Assembly (NCBI GenBank): GCA_944393295.1
Contig: CALXZR010000008.1
Coordinates: 1-64,000 of the forward strand
DNA: 64,000 nt
Reading direction: 5' to 3'
Source of the DNA: an uncultured Clostridia bacterium
Lineage (GTDB): Bacteria; Bacillota_A; Clostridia; TANB77; CAG-508
The position numbers and the translations under genes were made by a program. This document shows positions 25,701 through 34,514 of the stretch, one piece after another. Each line of letters opens with the position of its first letter. Position 1 is the first letter of the stretch. Below the pieces are notes generated by a model. It made no database searches, was not told where the DNA came from, and saw nothing but the letters and a program-made list of their open reading frames with translations.

Positions 25701-27908
25701 CTACTGTCCATCTTGCAAATTTTCTTTTATTACTACATTTACAACAGTTCCTTCTTCTACTTCAACATCAAATGTAGGATCCTGCGATACAACAATTCCA
25801 TTTTCTCCTTCTACTTTTATATTTAATTTACTTTCTTTTAATATTCTTGTTGCTTCTTCTACAGTTTTTCCTTTTATATTAGGCACTTTAGTAGTAGATT
25901 TAGTAGAATTTTCTGCTGTATATAGATAAATTGTAGAACCTTCCTCTAAATATATTCCAGATTTTGGAACTTGTTCTGTAACTAAAGTGGTATTTTCATC
26001 TCCACTAATTGATATATTTACATTAAATCCTGATTCTTTAAGTATTTTTTTTGCTTCTGCTACAGTTTTATCTGTTACATCTTGTACAGCTACTGAACTA
26101 CTTGTAGAAGTAGTTTCTACTGCTGTATCATTTGTTGGTATTCCTAAATATGGTAATACCTCTGACATTATTTGTGAAGCAACAGGTCCTGCTGTTTGAC
26201 CACCTTGATGTCCTGCTGGTCCTTCTGGTTTATATAAAACAACTAAGCACACAACTTGTGTATTTTCTATCGGTGATATTGATATAAAAGAAGCTGTATA
26301 TCCTTCCTCCTCTTTTTTACTTTCAATTGGCTCTGATGTACCACTTTTTCCTCCTATTGTATATCCAGCAACTTTTGCCCATTGACCAGTACCACTCTCT
26401 ACAACAGATAACATCATATCTTTAACTTTATCTGCTGTTTCCTTTGAAATAACTTGCCTAATTTCATTTGTTTCAACATTTTCTATACTATTTGTATCTG
26501 TATTTTCTATTTGTTTTACTATTCTTGGCTTTACTAAAACACCATCATTACAAATTGCAGATACAGCTGTAATTAATTGAAGTGGTGAAATAGAAAATCT
26601 CTGACCAAAAGACATTGTAGCAAGCTCAACTGCACCAACTTCGTCCAGTTCTGTAAATAGTGGTTTTGAAACTGCTGCAATATCGCTACCTATACTTGTA
26701 CTAAATAATCCAAAAGCTTCGTAATACTTATAAGATGTATTTGCACCTATTCTTGCACCTAATTGCATAAACGCTGGATTACATGAATTTTGCAAAGCTT
26801 GTCTTAGAGTTTGATATCCATGTGCTGCATAAGTTCTCCAACAGCTAATTGGTTCGTCAGGTGCTGGATAGTAAACAATATTACAATTAAAGTCATTCTC
26901 TGTATCAGTTGATACTAATCCCTCTTCTAGTCCTATTGCAGAAGTTATTAATTTAAAAGTTGATCCTGGTTCATATAAATCAGAAACCGCTTTATTTCTC
27001 CATAATTTATATAGAGCATTTGCTTTTTCTTCAGAAGATATTGTATCCCACGTGTCTGATAGTCCTGTTGGTCCTGATTCTCTTGGAGAATTTAAATTAT
27101 AGTCTGGGTTTGATGCCATTGCTAATATATCTCCATTTTGAGGATTCATTATAATTACAGTTCCGCCTCTTTCACATTGATTCTCAGTTACTGCTTGTGC
27201 TAAATATTTTTCTGCAATTTTTTGAATATTTGTATCTATTGTAAGATATATATTACTTCCATTTTCAGCTGGAACATATTGTTCATTTTCATCTGATATT
27301 GCATTTCCATCAACATCTTTTGCTGTAACTACTTTTCCAGAAGTTCCTGTAAGAATATCGTTCCATCTTTCTTCTAAACCAGAAAGACCTGTATTATCAT
27401 CTCCACAAAATCCCAATAAATTTGAAGCCAAATTATTATTTGGATAATATCTTTTTGTGTCTTCATCAATGTTAATACCTGTAGTTACATTATTTTCACT
27501 CATCCAGTTTTGCAACTGCGTAACTTTTTCTTTTTCTACTTTTTTTGCAATTACTTCAACTGACTTGGTACTTTTAGTTTTTTCCAAAGTTTCTTCATAT
27601 GTAAGACCAAATATATCGCTCAAAGCCTGAGCTAATTTTTCTGGCTCAACAGCTTTATCGTTTGAATACTTTACTTCTGTAGGATTTATCGAAATAGTAT
27701 CAACAGAAATACTTTGTGCCAAAACTAAACCTTTAGAATCATATATAGTTCCTCTCTTCGAGCTAATTATTTGATTTTTAACTTGTTGACTATATGCTCT
27801 TTTACTGTATTCTTCACCTTTTACTAAATTGATATATACTAAACTTCCAGTAACCGCTACTAATCCTAAAGTTGCAACAACTCCTGCAATAGTAAGTCTT
27901 CTATTCAT
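25701..27908 (-). CDS. Class B penicillin-binding protein with two PASTA domains (SpoVD/PBP2x-like)
   Basis: 735 residues: membrane segment (about 7-28), PBP dimer domain, transpeptidase domain with STFK (316-319), SCN (375-377) and KSGTS (521-525; KSG replaces the usual KTG), then a Thr/Ser-rich linker and two PASTA domains (about 606-666 and 674-729). It cross-links peptidoglycan outside the membrane; the PASTA domains bind muropeptides or lipid II. SpoVD has one PASTA in Bacillus and PBP2x of streptococci has two. The paralogue at 1901-3685 has none. It precedes dapF, whose start region overlaps its likely terminator. The SD is weak (GAAAGA). Confidence 0.92.
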   Translation of the reverse strand: MNRRLTIAGVVATLGLVAVTGSLVYINLVKGEEYSKRAYSQQVKNQIISSKRGTIYDSKGLVLAQSISVDTISINPTEVKYSNDKAVEPEKLAQALSDIFGLTYEETLEKTKSTKSVEVIAKKVEKEKVTQLQNWMSENNVTTGINIDEDTKRYYPNNNLASNLLGFCGDDNTGLSGLEERWNDILTGTSGKVVTAKDVDGNAISDENEQYVPAENGSNIYLTIDTNIQKIAEKYLAQAVTENQCERGGTVIIMNPQNGDILAMASNPDYNLNSPRESGPTGLSDTWDTISSEEKANALYKLWRNKAVSDLYEPGSTFKLITSAIGLEEGLVSTDTENDFNCNIVYYPAPDEPISCWRTYAAHGYQTLRQALQNSCNPAFMQLGARIGANTSYKYYEAFGLFSTSIGSDIAAVSKPLFTELDEVGAVELATMSFGQRFSISPLQLITAVSAICNDGVLVKPRIVKQIENTDTNSIENVETNEIRQVISKETADKVKDMMLSVVESGTGQWAKVAGYTIGGKSGTSEPIESKKEEEGYTASFISISPIENTQVVCLVVLYKPEGPAGHQGGQTAGPVASQIMSEVLPYLGIPTNDTAVETTSTSSSVAVQDVTDKTVAEAKKILKESGFNVNISISGDENTTLVTEQVPKSGIYLEEGSTIYLYTAENSTKSTTKVPNIKGKTVEEATRILKESKLNIKVEGENGIVVSQDPTFDVEVEEGTVVNVVIKENLQDGQ

Positions 27909-27931
27909 ATTCTTTCTTTCATTTGTATTTT

Positions 27932-28816
27932 TTATTTTAAATCACCACTTTCTTCTGTAAAATCTTCTACATATTTTGCTATTTTCGCATATTCTTCTAT
28001 ACTTAATTTTTCGCCTCTAATTTGTGTATCTAACCCTAGCTTTTCTAGCATTTCTATAATATCCTGCTTTACAGGTAATATTTTACTACTCTCTAGTGCA
28101 TTTACTAAAGTTTTTCTTTTCTTTAAAAAGCTTGCCTTTATTATATCAAAAAAAAGCCTTTCATTTGATACCTCTACTCTTGGTTTTTCTAATACCTCAA
28201 GCTTTATAACAGCTGAATCTACTTTTGGAGCTGGAATAAAGCTTGTCCTAGGTACGGATAAAACAAGTTTTGGAGATGTATAATAATAAATACTATAAGT
28301 TATAGCTCCTGTTTCTTTAGTTCCTGGTTTTTGTGTTAACCTAACTGCCACTTCTTTTTGAACCATAACTGTAATACTTTTTAACTTTAATCTATCTTCT
28401 AAAAGCTTCATAATTATCGGTGTAGTAATGTAATAAGGCAAATTTGCTACTACTTTTGCTTGTTTTAAGCTATATTTGGTAAGATTTTCTGAAATTAAAC
28501 TTTGCAAATCTACCTTTAATACATCCTCTTGAATGATTTCTAAATTTTCATATAAAGCAAATCTATCTTCCAATATATTTACCATTCTTTTATCTAATTC
28601 TATACATACAACTCTTCCAGCATTTTCTAATAGTCTACTAGTTAAAGTTCCAAGTCCAGGACCAATTTCTATAACAAAATCTTCTTTTGATATTTCTGCA
28701 TTTTGAACAATTCCATTTACTGTATTCTCATCTATTAGAAAGTTCTGACCTAGATTTTTGCTTGCTGAAATATTGTATTTATTCATTATAAACTTTGTTT
28801 CTTTTTCTAAATTCAT
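27932..28816 (-). CDS. rsmA: 16S rRNA dimethyladenosine methyltransferase (KsgA)
   Basis: 294 residues. It dimethylates A1518 and A1519 of 16S rRNA using SAM. Motifs: SKNLGQNFLIDENTV near the N-terminus, VIEIGPGLGTLTSRLLE (SAM-binding), CIELDKRM, KVVANLPYYITTPIIMKLLE (catalytic NLPY), MVQKEVAVRL, and the C-terminal domain with ASFLKKRKTLVNAL. Length and motif order are normal. It is followed 24 bases later by the PASTA PBP gene, and the TSCPD gene lies 9 bases upstream. Confidence 0.96.
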   Translation of the reverse strand: MNLEKETKFIMNKYNISASKNLGQNFLIDENTVNGIVQNAEISKEDFVIEIGPGLGTLTSRLLENAGRVVCIELDKRMVNILEDRFALYENLEIIQEDVLKVDLQSLISENLTKYSLKQAKVVANLPYYITTPIIMKLLEDRLKLKSITVMVQKEVAVRLTQKPGTKETGAITYSIYYYTSPKLVLSVPRTSFIPAPKVDSAVIKLEVLEKPRVEVSNERLFFDIIKASFLKKRKTLVNALESSKILPVKQDIIEMLEKLGLDTQIRGEKLSIEEYAKIAKYVEDFTEESGDLK

Positions 28817-28825
28817 ACTAAATTC

Positions 28826-29080
28826 CTATGCTAACTCTTTTTTTATTTTTTCTAAAGCTATTGCAAGTTGATCTGGGCAAGAAGTTCCTTTTATTCCACA
28901 AGGAATTCCTTTTAATTTACTAATTGCTTCTTCTATTTTCATTCCCTTAACTAGATTAGAAACTCCAACTGTATTTCCAGGACAGCCTCCTACAATATTT
29001 ACAGATTGTATAGTATCGCCTTCTACGTTTATAATCATTTCCATTGAACAAACACCTTGTGGCTTATATCTATATTCCAT
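28826..29080 (-). CDS. TSCPD-domain small protein (four-Cys type)
   Basis: 84 residues with the four-cysteine pattern of the TIGR03905-like family: PQGVCSMEM, VGGCPGNTVGV, GIPCGIKGTSCPDQLA. The TSCPD motif (TSCPDQL) gives the name. Such small proteins are common in Clostridia, and the same domain is found at the end of ribonucleotide reductases; its function is unclear. The ATG has AAAGGAGG 6 bases upstream. It is followed at 9 bases by ksgA and preceded by the dGTPase gene, so it sits in a housekeeping operon. Confidence 0.85.
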   Translation of the reverse strand: MEYRYKPQGVCSMEMIINVEGDTIQSVNIVGGCPGNTVGVSNLVKGMKIEEAISKLKGIPCGIKGTSCPDQLAIALEKIKKELA

Positions 29081-29112
29081 ATACTCCTCCTTTTATAGCA
29101 ATTTATTTTATT

Positions 29113-30318
29113 CTAAAAACTAACAATTTCATTATATACACTTATTATATATTGATCTGTCATTCCAGAAATATAATCTATAATTGCTTTTTCATAATCT
29201 TTTACATTTGTCAAATCATATATTATTTTATTATTATAATTTTCTTCGATTCTTTCTTCAGTTTCTGCATAATTTGATAGCCATTTTACAAATTCTTCTG
29301 ATAAATTTGGATAATATCTTTTTAATTTTTTTAAGTTTCTTATTGTATTTTTTTCATCAAATTCATTTTTTAAGGTATAATAAACTTCGTTTATTACAAT
29401 TTTAAAATATCTAGTCGAAGGAGCCATCTTTTCATTTAAATAAATCTTTTCATAATTAAATTTTTTGATTCTATTCATTATATTTATAGCTTCTTCTGAA
29501 AATTTTAATCCTTCTTCAATAGTACTATTTTTGCATAAATCTGTTATTAAATAATTTATTATATTAGAATTTCCAATTCGTATTTTTTTGATTATTTTGT
29601 CTAGTTTACTAATATCTTTTTCATTTAATAAATTCATATGCTTTGCATCTTCTATATCTCTTCCAATATAAGCTATTTTATCTGCTACTTTTACGCTACA
29701 AGCTTCCCAAGTATATGGTGCATATTGATTTGGTTCTTTATAATCAGATAAAGAAATACTTTCATTTCTCGGCTTAATTCCATTTTCATCAACTTCACCA
29801 CAATGAGAAATTATTCCATCCCTTACTGCATATGTTAAGTCTAAGTTTCTTTGTTTTCCTTCATAATCGTTTATTAATTCAATATTGTCAACAAAATGAA
29901 GACCATTCTTTTCATGCCAAAATTTTTCGCCATATTCTCTTATAGTTATATCTGATAATATTTTTTCGCCTTGATGTCCAAATGGACTATGGCCTATATC
30001 ATGAGAAATAGCTATTGCTTTTGTTAAATCATTATTTAATCCTAAAAAATTTGAAATTGTATGACTAACTGACTCTACTAAGTTTACATGTTCTATTCTA
30101 GTACAAATATGGTCATTTTGTGGAGCATAAAACACCTGAGTTTTATGTTTTAATCTTCTATAAGCGTATGAATTTAATACTCTTGTATAGTCTCTATCAA
30201 ATTCATTTCTTATATTTTCTAGACCATATATTGGTTTATATAATTCTTTTTCTCTTTTTATAGAGTTTTCCCATTTTTCTGTACCTTCTAAAGTTGCAAC
30301 TTCTTCAAATTTCTTCAT
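29113..30318 (-). CDS. dgt: Deoxyguanosinetriphosphate triphosphohydrolase-like HD protein
   Basis: 401 residues. An HD-domain hydrolase: NSYAYRRLKHKTQVF (N-terminal dNTP-region motif), CTRIEHVNLVESVSHTI (metal His), AIAISHDIGHSPFGHQGE (HD motif), and DKIAYIGRDIEDA (metal Asp). It cleaves dGTP or other dNTPs into nucleoside and triphosphate and so limits dNTP pools. Length fits the Firmicute type rather than the longer E. coli enzyme. The ATG has GGAG upstream. hslO is 15 bases upstream. Confidence 0.92.
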   Translation of the reverse strand: MKKFEEVATLEGTEKWENSIKREKELYKPIYGLENIRNEFDRDYTRVLNSYAYRRLKHKTQVFYAPQNDHICTRIEHVNLVESVSHTISNFLGLNNDLTKAIAISHDIGHSPFGHQGEKILSDITIREYGEKFWHEKNGLHFVDNIELINDYEGKQRNLDLTYAVRDGIISHCGEVDENGIKPRNESISLSDYKEPNQYAPYTWEACSVKVADKIAYIGRDIEDAKHMNLLNEKDISKLDKIIKKIRIGNSNIINYLITDLCKNSTIEEGLKFSEEAINIMNRIKKFNYEKIYLNEKMAPSTRYFKIVINEVYYTLKNEFDEKNTIRNLKKLKRYYPNLSEEFVKWLSNYAETEERIEENYNNKIIYDLTNVKDYEKAIIDYISGMTDQYIISVYNEIVSF

Positions 30319-30333
30319 TCGTTACTCCTAAAT

Positions 30334-31224
30334 TTACATTTTACTTAAAAGATATTCTAATTCTTCTTTGTTAAAATTATATTTTTTATTACAAAATTGG
30401 CATTTAACCTCTGCTTGTCCATCTTCTTTTATAATATTTTCTAGCTCGTTTTTTCCTAATGATATTAAGCCTTTTTCAAACTTTTCTTTAGTGCAGTCAC
30501 ACTCATACTTTATTTCTAGCTTATTGGTTAATACCATTGAATTATTATCGCCTGTTATAATTTCTACTATATCATTTAAAGCTTTTTTATCAGCTAACAT
30601 TTTACTAATATTATCGGCATTTTTAATTGCTGTTTCTATTTGAACAATATCTTCTTCTGTTGCATCTGGCATTAATTCTATTTTATAGCCTCCACTTGCA
30701 ACTACTCCGTCTTTATTTACTAAAACACCTAAAGCCACAACTGTCGGAGTCTGCTCTGATTTTGCAAAATATTCTGTAAAATCTTCTGCAATTTCTCCGG
30801 AAACAAGTGGAACTACCCCATTATATCCTTTTTCGGAGAAAATACTTTCTTTTATAATATTTAAAAATCCATATTTGCCCACTGCCGCTCCTACATTAAT
30901 CTTACCATTTTCTTTTGTAGGTAGTTCAACTAATGGATTTTGAATATATGCCTTTAATTTAACTACATCTTTATCTTTTCTAACAACACTTAACAATCTT
31001 CCTACTGGTCCTCCACCATTTATTTGAAGAGTAATATTTTTTTCACTACTTTTCATATTGGTATGTCCCATTATTCCAGCAATAGTTAGAAATCTACCCA
31101 TAACTGCTGTTGTTGTTGGAGTTAGATTTTGCTCCTTTCTATATTCCTCTACCATTTCAGTTGTATTTGCTATAATAACACTTGCTCTACCATCACATAC
31201 TAAATATTTTTTTACTTCATCCAT
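30334..31224 (-). CDS. hslO: Redox-regulated chaperone Hsp33
   Basis: 296 residues. The N-terminal substrate-binding domain (LTPTTTAVMGRFLTIAGIMG) is followed by the C-terminal zinc switch: CDCTKEKFEKGL and CQFCNKKYNF, giving the C-x-C and C-x2-C ligands. Under oxidative stress zinc is lost and the protein becomes a holdase for unfolded proteins. The SD is weak (AAAGAG) and a repeated GTTAAC with seven bases between copies lies upstream (around 31232-31250). The gene is followed at 15 bases by the dGTPase gene. Confidence 0.94.
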   Translation of the reverse strand: MDEVKKYLVCDGRASVIIANTTEMVEEYRKEQNLTPTTTAVMGRFLTIAGIMGHTNMKSSEKNITLQINGGGPVGRLLSVVRKDKDVVKLKAYIQNPLVELPTKENGKINVGAAVGKYGFLNIIKESIFSEKGYNGVVPLVSGEIAEDFTEYFAKSEQTPTVVALGVLVNKDGVVASGGYKIELMPDATEEDIVQIETAIKNADNISKMLADKKALNDIVEIITGDNNSMVLTNKLEIKYECDCTKEKFEKGLISLGKNELENIIKEDGQAEVKCQFCNKKYNFNKEELEYLLSKM

Positions 31225-31271
31225 ATTTATAAGTTAACTCTTTTGGTTAACAATACTCTCCCTTCATAATT

Positions 31272-31574
31272 TTATTTGCAAAAAGCATCTCTTACTTTAG
31301 GATAACTACTCATAAGCAAATCGTATTTCATTTCTTCCGAAAAATTTTCATTATACATACTGTTAGTTATTGCTACTGTATATTCTCTATACTTTGGCAT
31401 AAAAACTCTTGTTTTTACTATGTAATCTATTAGACAATCATTTTCATTGACTTTCACATCATTTCTTATTAAAAAATTCCTAAGCATTTCTGTGTATTCA
31501 TCATGAAAATAATTAAACACTTTTGTATATTCTTTCTTTTCTGCTAGTTCCTTTATTTCTTTTTCTACCAACAT
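31272..31574 (-). CDS. Small hypothetical protein
   Basis: 100 residues, mostly helical, acidic at the N-terminus (MLVEKEIKELAEKKEYTKVF). No family recognised; a HEPN-like or helical regulatory fold is possible but not supported by clear motifs. The ATG has AGAGG 5 bases upstream. It lies 47 bases upstream of hslO, on the same strand, with no terminator in between, and is probably the first gene of the hslO-dgt-TSCPD-ksgA operon. Confidence 0.7.
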   Translation of the reverse strand: MLVEKEIKELAEKKEYTKVFNYFHDEYTEMLRNFLIRNDVKVNENDCLIDYIVKTRVFMPKYREYTVAITNSMYNENFSEEMKYDLLMSSYPKVRDAFCK

Positions 31575-31755
31575 ATTTACCTCTTTTATTTATGTTTGTT
31601 TTTTGAAATAAATTTCGTATTTTCACAGATAAATTATACATTATTTTCTTTTATTTATCAAGGTTTCGTAACAAATATATTATCTTTTGAATATAATATT
31701 CTAAACGATTAAATTAAACAATTTGTATTAATTTAAGAAGGGAATGATTAATTTT

Positions 31756-33032
31756 ATGAATACTTTAAAATTAAATTCAAGTCGGTCCAGAAGTAGATTT
31801 ACTTCAAAGTACTTTGAAAAAATTAGGTTTTTATCAAGGAGAAATAGACGGGATTTTTGGCACTAGAACACAAGCAGCAGTAATAGAATTTCAAAGAAAC
31901 AATAATTTATCACCAGATGGTATCGTTGGTCAAAATACCTGGAATGCTCTTATGCCATACATAAATGGTTATTTTATTTATACTATAAAAAGCGGAGATA
32001 CTTTTTTTAAAATTGCAGAAGCAAATAATACGAGTGTAAACAGTCTTATTGCTGCTAATCCAAATGTAAATTACAATAATTTAACCATTGGTCAAAGAAT
32101 AATAGTTCCAATTGGAAAAGTAGTACCAACAAATATACGCTATACTTCAGATATTTTAAAAAGAAATATAGACTCATTAAAAGTTATTTATCCATTTTTG
32201 AAAATATCTTATATTGGATATACTATACTTGGCAAACCTATTACTTGTATAACTTTTGGAAATGGTCCAAAAGAAATTTTTTACAATGCAGCAATTCATC
32301 GGAAACGAATGGATTACAGCCCCACTATTAATGAAATTTTTAGAAGAACTTTGCTTTTCTTATATAAATGATTCTACCATTTTTGAAACTAGTAGTACAG
32401 ATTTATTTAATAATGTTAAATTATATATAGTTCCAATGATTAACTTAGATGGAGTTGATTTAGTAACTGATAATATAAATAAAAATTCTAATGCATACTT
32501 AAATGCTAGAAATATTAGTAATAGCTTCCCTGAGATACCTTTTCCAGATGGTTGGAAAGCTAATATAACAGGTGTAGATTTAAATTTGCAATTTCCTGCT
32601 GGCTGGCAAGAAGCAAGAAAAATTAAATATTCTTTAGGCTTTAATAGACCTGCTCCTAGAGATTTTGTTGGGTTTGGTCCTTTAACTACACTAGAAGCAA
32701 GAGCTATTTATCAATTCACTCTTATGCATAATTTTGAATTAATATTAACTTATCATTCTCAAGGTAAGGTTATTTTCTGGCAATACCAAAATTACGCTCC
32801 TGAAATATCTATACAAATTGCTAATCAATTTTCAGAAGTATCTGGCTATGAAGTTGCAGATGTTCCTTACAATTCTAGTTTTGCAGGCTATAAAGATTGG
32901 TTTATATACTATTATAGAAGACCTGGCTTTACTATAGAAGTTGGAAGTGGAGAAAATCCCCTGCCTATTTCTCAATTTGATGAAATTTACAAAGATAATT
33001 TAGGTATATTAGTGCTTGGTATGTTGCAATAA
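31756..33032 (+). pseudogene. Peptidoglycan-binding/LysM/M14 peptidase gene with two +1 frameshifts at CGG (pseudogene or recoded)
   Basis: Three reading frames join into one protein. Frame 1 (ATG 31756, GAAGGGA upstream) gives MNTLKLNSS and then meets CGG at 31783-31785. Skipping that C continues with [21 protein letters not shown], a complete peptidoglycan-binding domain, and then a LysM domain ([20 protein letters not shown]). At 32300-32302 a second CGG follows ATT CAT; skipping its C gives [16 protein letters not shown], the HxxE zinc motif of M14 peptidases. The rest is intact: ILTYHSQGKVIFW (zinc His) and FTIEVGSGENPLP (catalytic Glu). It resembles gamma-D-glutamyl-meso-DAP peptidase I. 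Without recoding it is a pseudogene. The two single-base faults have the same form, which argues for programmed frameshifting. Confidence 0.85.
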
Positions 33033-33065
33033 AAAAATACCTTCTATTTTTTAGAAGGTATTTTT
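33033..33065. terminator. Bidirectional terminator between M14 gene and pyrI
   Basis: AAAAATACCTTCTA and TAGAAGGTATTTTT form a 14-bp stem with a T-rich loop, with A and T tracts on both sides. Confidence 0.9.
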
Positions 33066-33073
33066 AATATTCA

Positions 33074-33493
33074 TTATTTCTTTAGACTCATTTCACAATA
33101 TTTGCATCTATATACTTGATTTTCCTTATCTGTTAAAATGAATACTTGATCTAAATCCCTTTCAATTGATGTAATACATCTAGGATTTTTACATTTTGCT
33201 ACATTAACTATTTTCTCTGGTAAGTTTAATTTTCTTTTATCTATTATTTTGTCATCTTTAACTACATTTACAGTAATATTATGGTCTACAAAGCCTAAGG
33301 TTTCTAAATCAATAGGAATATCTCTATCAATTTTAATAATATCTTTTTTACCTGTTTTTTTACTTTTTGCATTTGTTATAATTGCTACTTGACAATCTAA
33401 TTCATTTAAATGCAATAATTCATATATTTCCATACCTTTTCCAGCTTGAATATGATCTATTACATAACCATTTTTTATACTATCAATATTCAT
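33074..33493 (-). CDS. pyrI: Aspartate carbamoyltransferase regulatory chain
   Basis: 139 residues. The N-terminal allosteric domain (GYVIDHIQAGKGMEIYELLHL) binds nucleotides; the C-terminal zinc domain has CKNPRCITSIE and RCKYCEMSL, four cysteines (C-x4-C..C-x2-C). It associates with PyrB and allows feedback control of pyrimidine synthesis. The start codon overlaps the pyrB stop by one base (TAATG), so the two are translationally coupled. It is followed by a strong terminator. Confidence 0.95.
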   Translation of the reverse strand: MNIDSIKNGYVIDHIQAGKGMEIYELLHLNELDCQVAIITNAKSKKTGKKDIIKIDRDIPIDLETLGFVDHNITVNVVKDDKIIDKRKLNLPEKIVNVAKCKNPRCITSIERDLDQVFILTDKENQVYRCKYCEMSLKK

Positions 33494-34407
33494 TATTTTA
33501 CCTCCAATAATTTCAAAATTAATGCCATTCTAATGTATTTTCCATAATTAGCCTGTTTAAAATAACAAGCTCTAGGATCATCATCTACATCTGTAGCAAT
33601 TTCATTTACTCTTGGTAATGGATGCATTATACATAAATCTTCTTTTGCATTTTTTAATTTTTCTTTATTTAAAATATAATAATCTTTCAAACGAATATAA
33701 TCTGCCTCGTTAAAGAATCTTTCCTTTTGAACTCTTGTCATATAAAGAATATCTAAATCTCCAATATATTCTTCAATATCTTTTGTTTCACAATATTCAA
33801 TATTATACTTATCTAAAGTTTCTTTCTTTACATACTCTGGAAGTTTTAATTCGTCTGGTGCAATTAAAACAAATTTTATATTTTTATATCTTGACATAGC
33901 TGTAATTAATGAATGTACTGTTCTACCAAATTTCAAATCTCCACAAAGTCCTATAGTTAAATTGTCTAACCTTCCCTTTTCTGATTTAATAGTTAATAAA
34001 TCAGTTAATGTTTGAGTTGGATGATTATGTCCTCCATCTCCTGCATTAATAATTGGTACAGTAGATTTTTCAGCTGCAACTAATGGTGCTCCTTCTTTTG
34101 GATGTCTCATAGCTATAATATCGCTATAGCATCCTACTACTCTTATAGTATCTGCTACAGTTTCTCCTTTAGATACAGAACTAGATGATGCTTCTGAAAA
34201 ACCTAACACATTTCCACCAAGACTTAGCATAGCAGACTCAAAGCTTAATCTTGTTCTTGTACTTGGCTCAAAAAATAAAGTAGCTAATTTTTTACCATCA
34301 CATTTGTGAGAATATTTCTCTTCGTTAGTGATAATATCTTTAGCTACTTCAATCAAATTATCAATTTCTTCAACAGACAAATCTTTAATATCAATTAAAT
34401 GTTTCAT
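33493..34407 (-). CDS. pyrB: Aspartate carbamoyltransferase catalytic chain
   Basis: 304 residues. It joins aspartate and carbamoyl phosphate, the committed step of pyrimidine synthesis. Motifs: [17 protein letters not shown] (carbamoyl-phosphate site), [40 protein letters not shown], and [10 protein letters not shown]. The pyrBI pair without other pyr genes next to it is common in Clostridia. Its own promoter lies 26-55 bases upstream. I see no PyrR-type attenuator in the short leader. Confidence 0.97.
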   Translation of the reverse strand: MKHLIDIKDLSVEEIDNLIEVAKDIITNEEKYSHKCDGKKLATLFFEPSTRTRLSFESAMLSLGGNVLGFSEASSSSVSKGETVADTIRVVGCYSDIIAMRHPKEGAPLVAAEKSTVPIINAGDGGHNHPTQTLTDLLTIKSEKGRLDNLTIGLCGDLKFGRTVHSLITAMSRYKNIKFVLIAPDELKLPEYVKKETLDKYNIEYCETKDIEEYIGDLDILYMTRVQKERFFNEADYIRLKDYYILNKEKLKNAKEDLCIMHPLPRVNEIATDVDDDPRACYFKQANYGKYIRMALILKLLEVK

Positions 34408-34433
34408 TTTATACTCCTTTTACAATTTTTATA

Positions 34434-34463
34434 ATTTTATCAAAAAATGTACTAATTTGTAAA
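34434..34463 (-). promoter_or_regulatory. Promoter of pyrBI
   Basis: On the minus strand TTTACA, 18 bases, TAAAAT, about 26 bases upstream of the pyrB ATG. Confidence 0.6.
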
Positions 34464-34514
34464 GGGTATATTGAAAATATAATGAAAATACAGAAAATTA
34501 AATTTTTAAATATT

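Noticed and set aside
34408..34514. PyrR-type attenuator before pyrB
   Set aside because: The space from promoter to start is too short for antiterminator and terminator stems.
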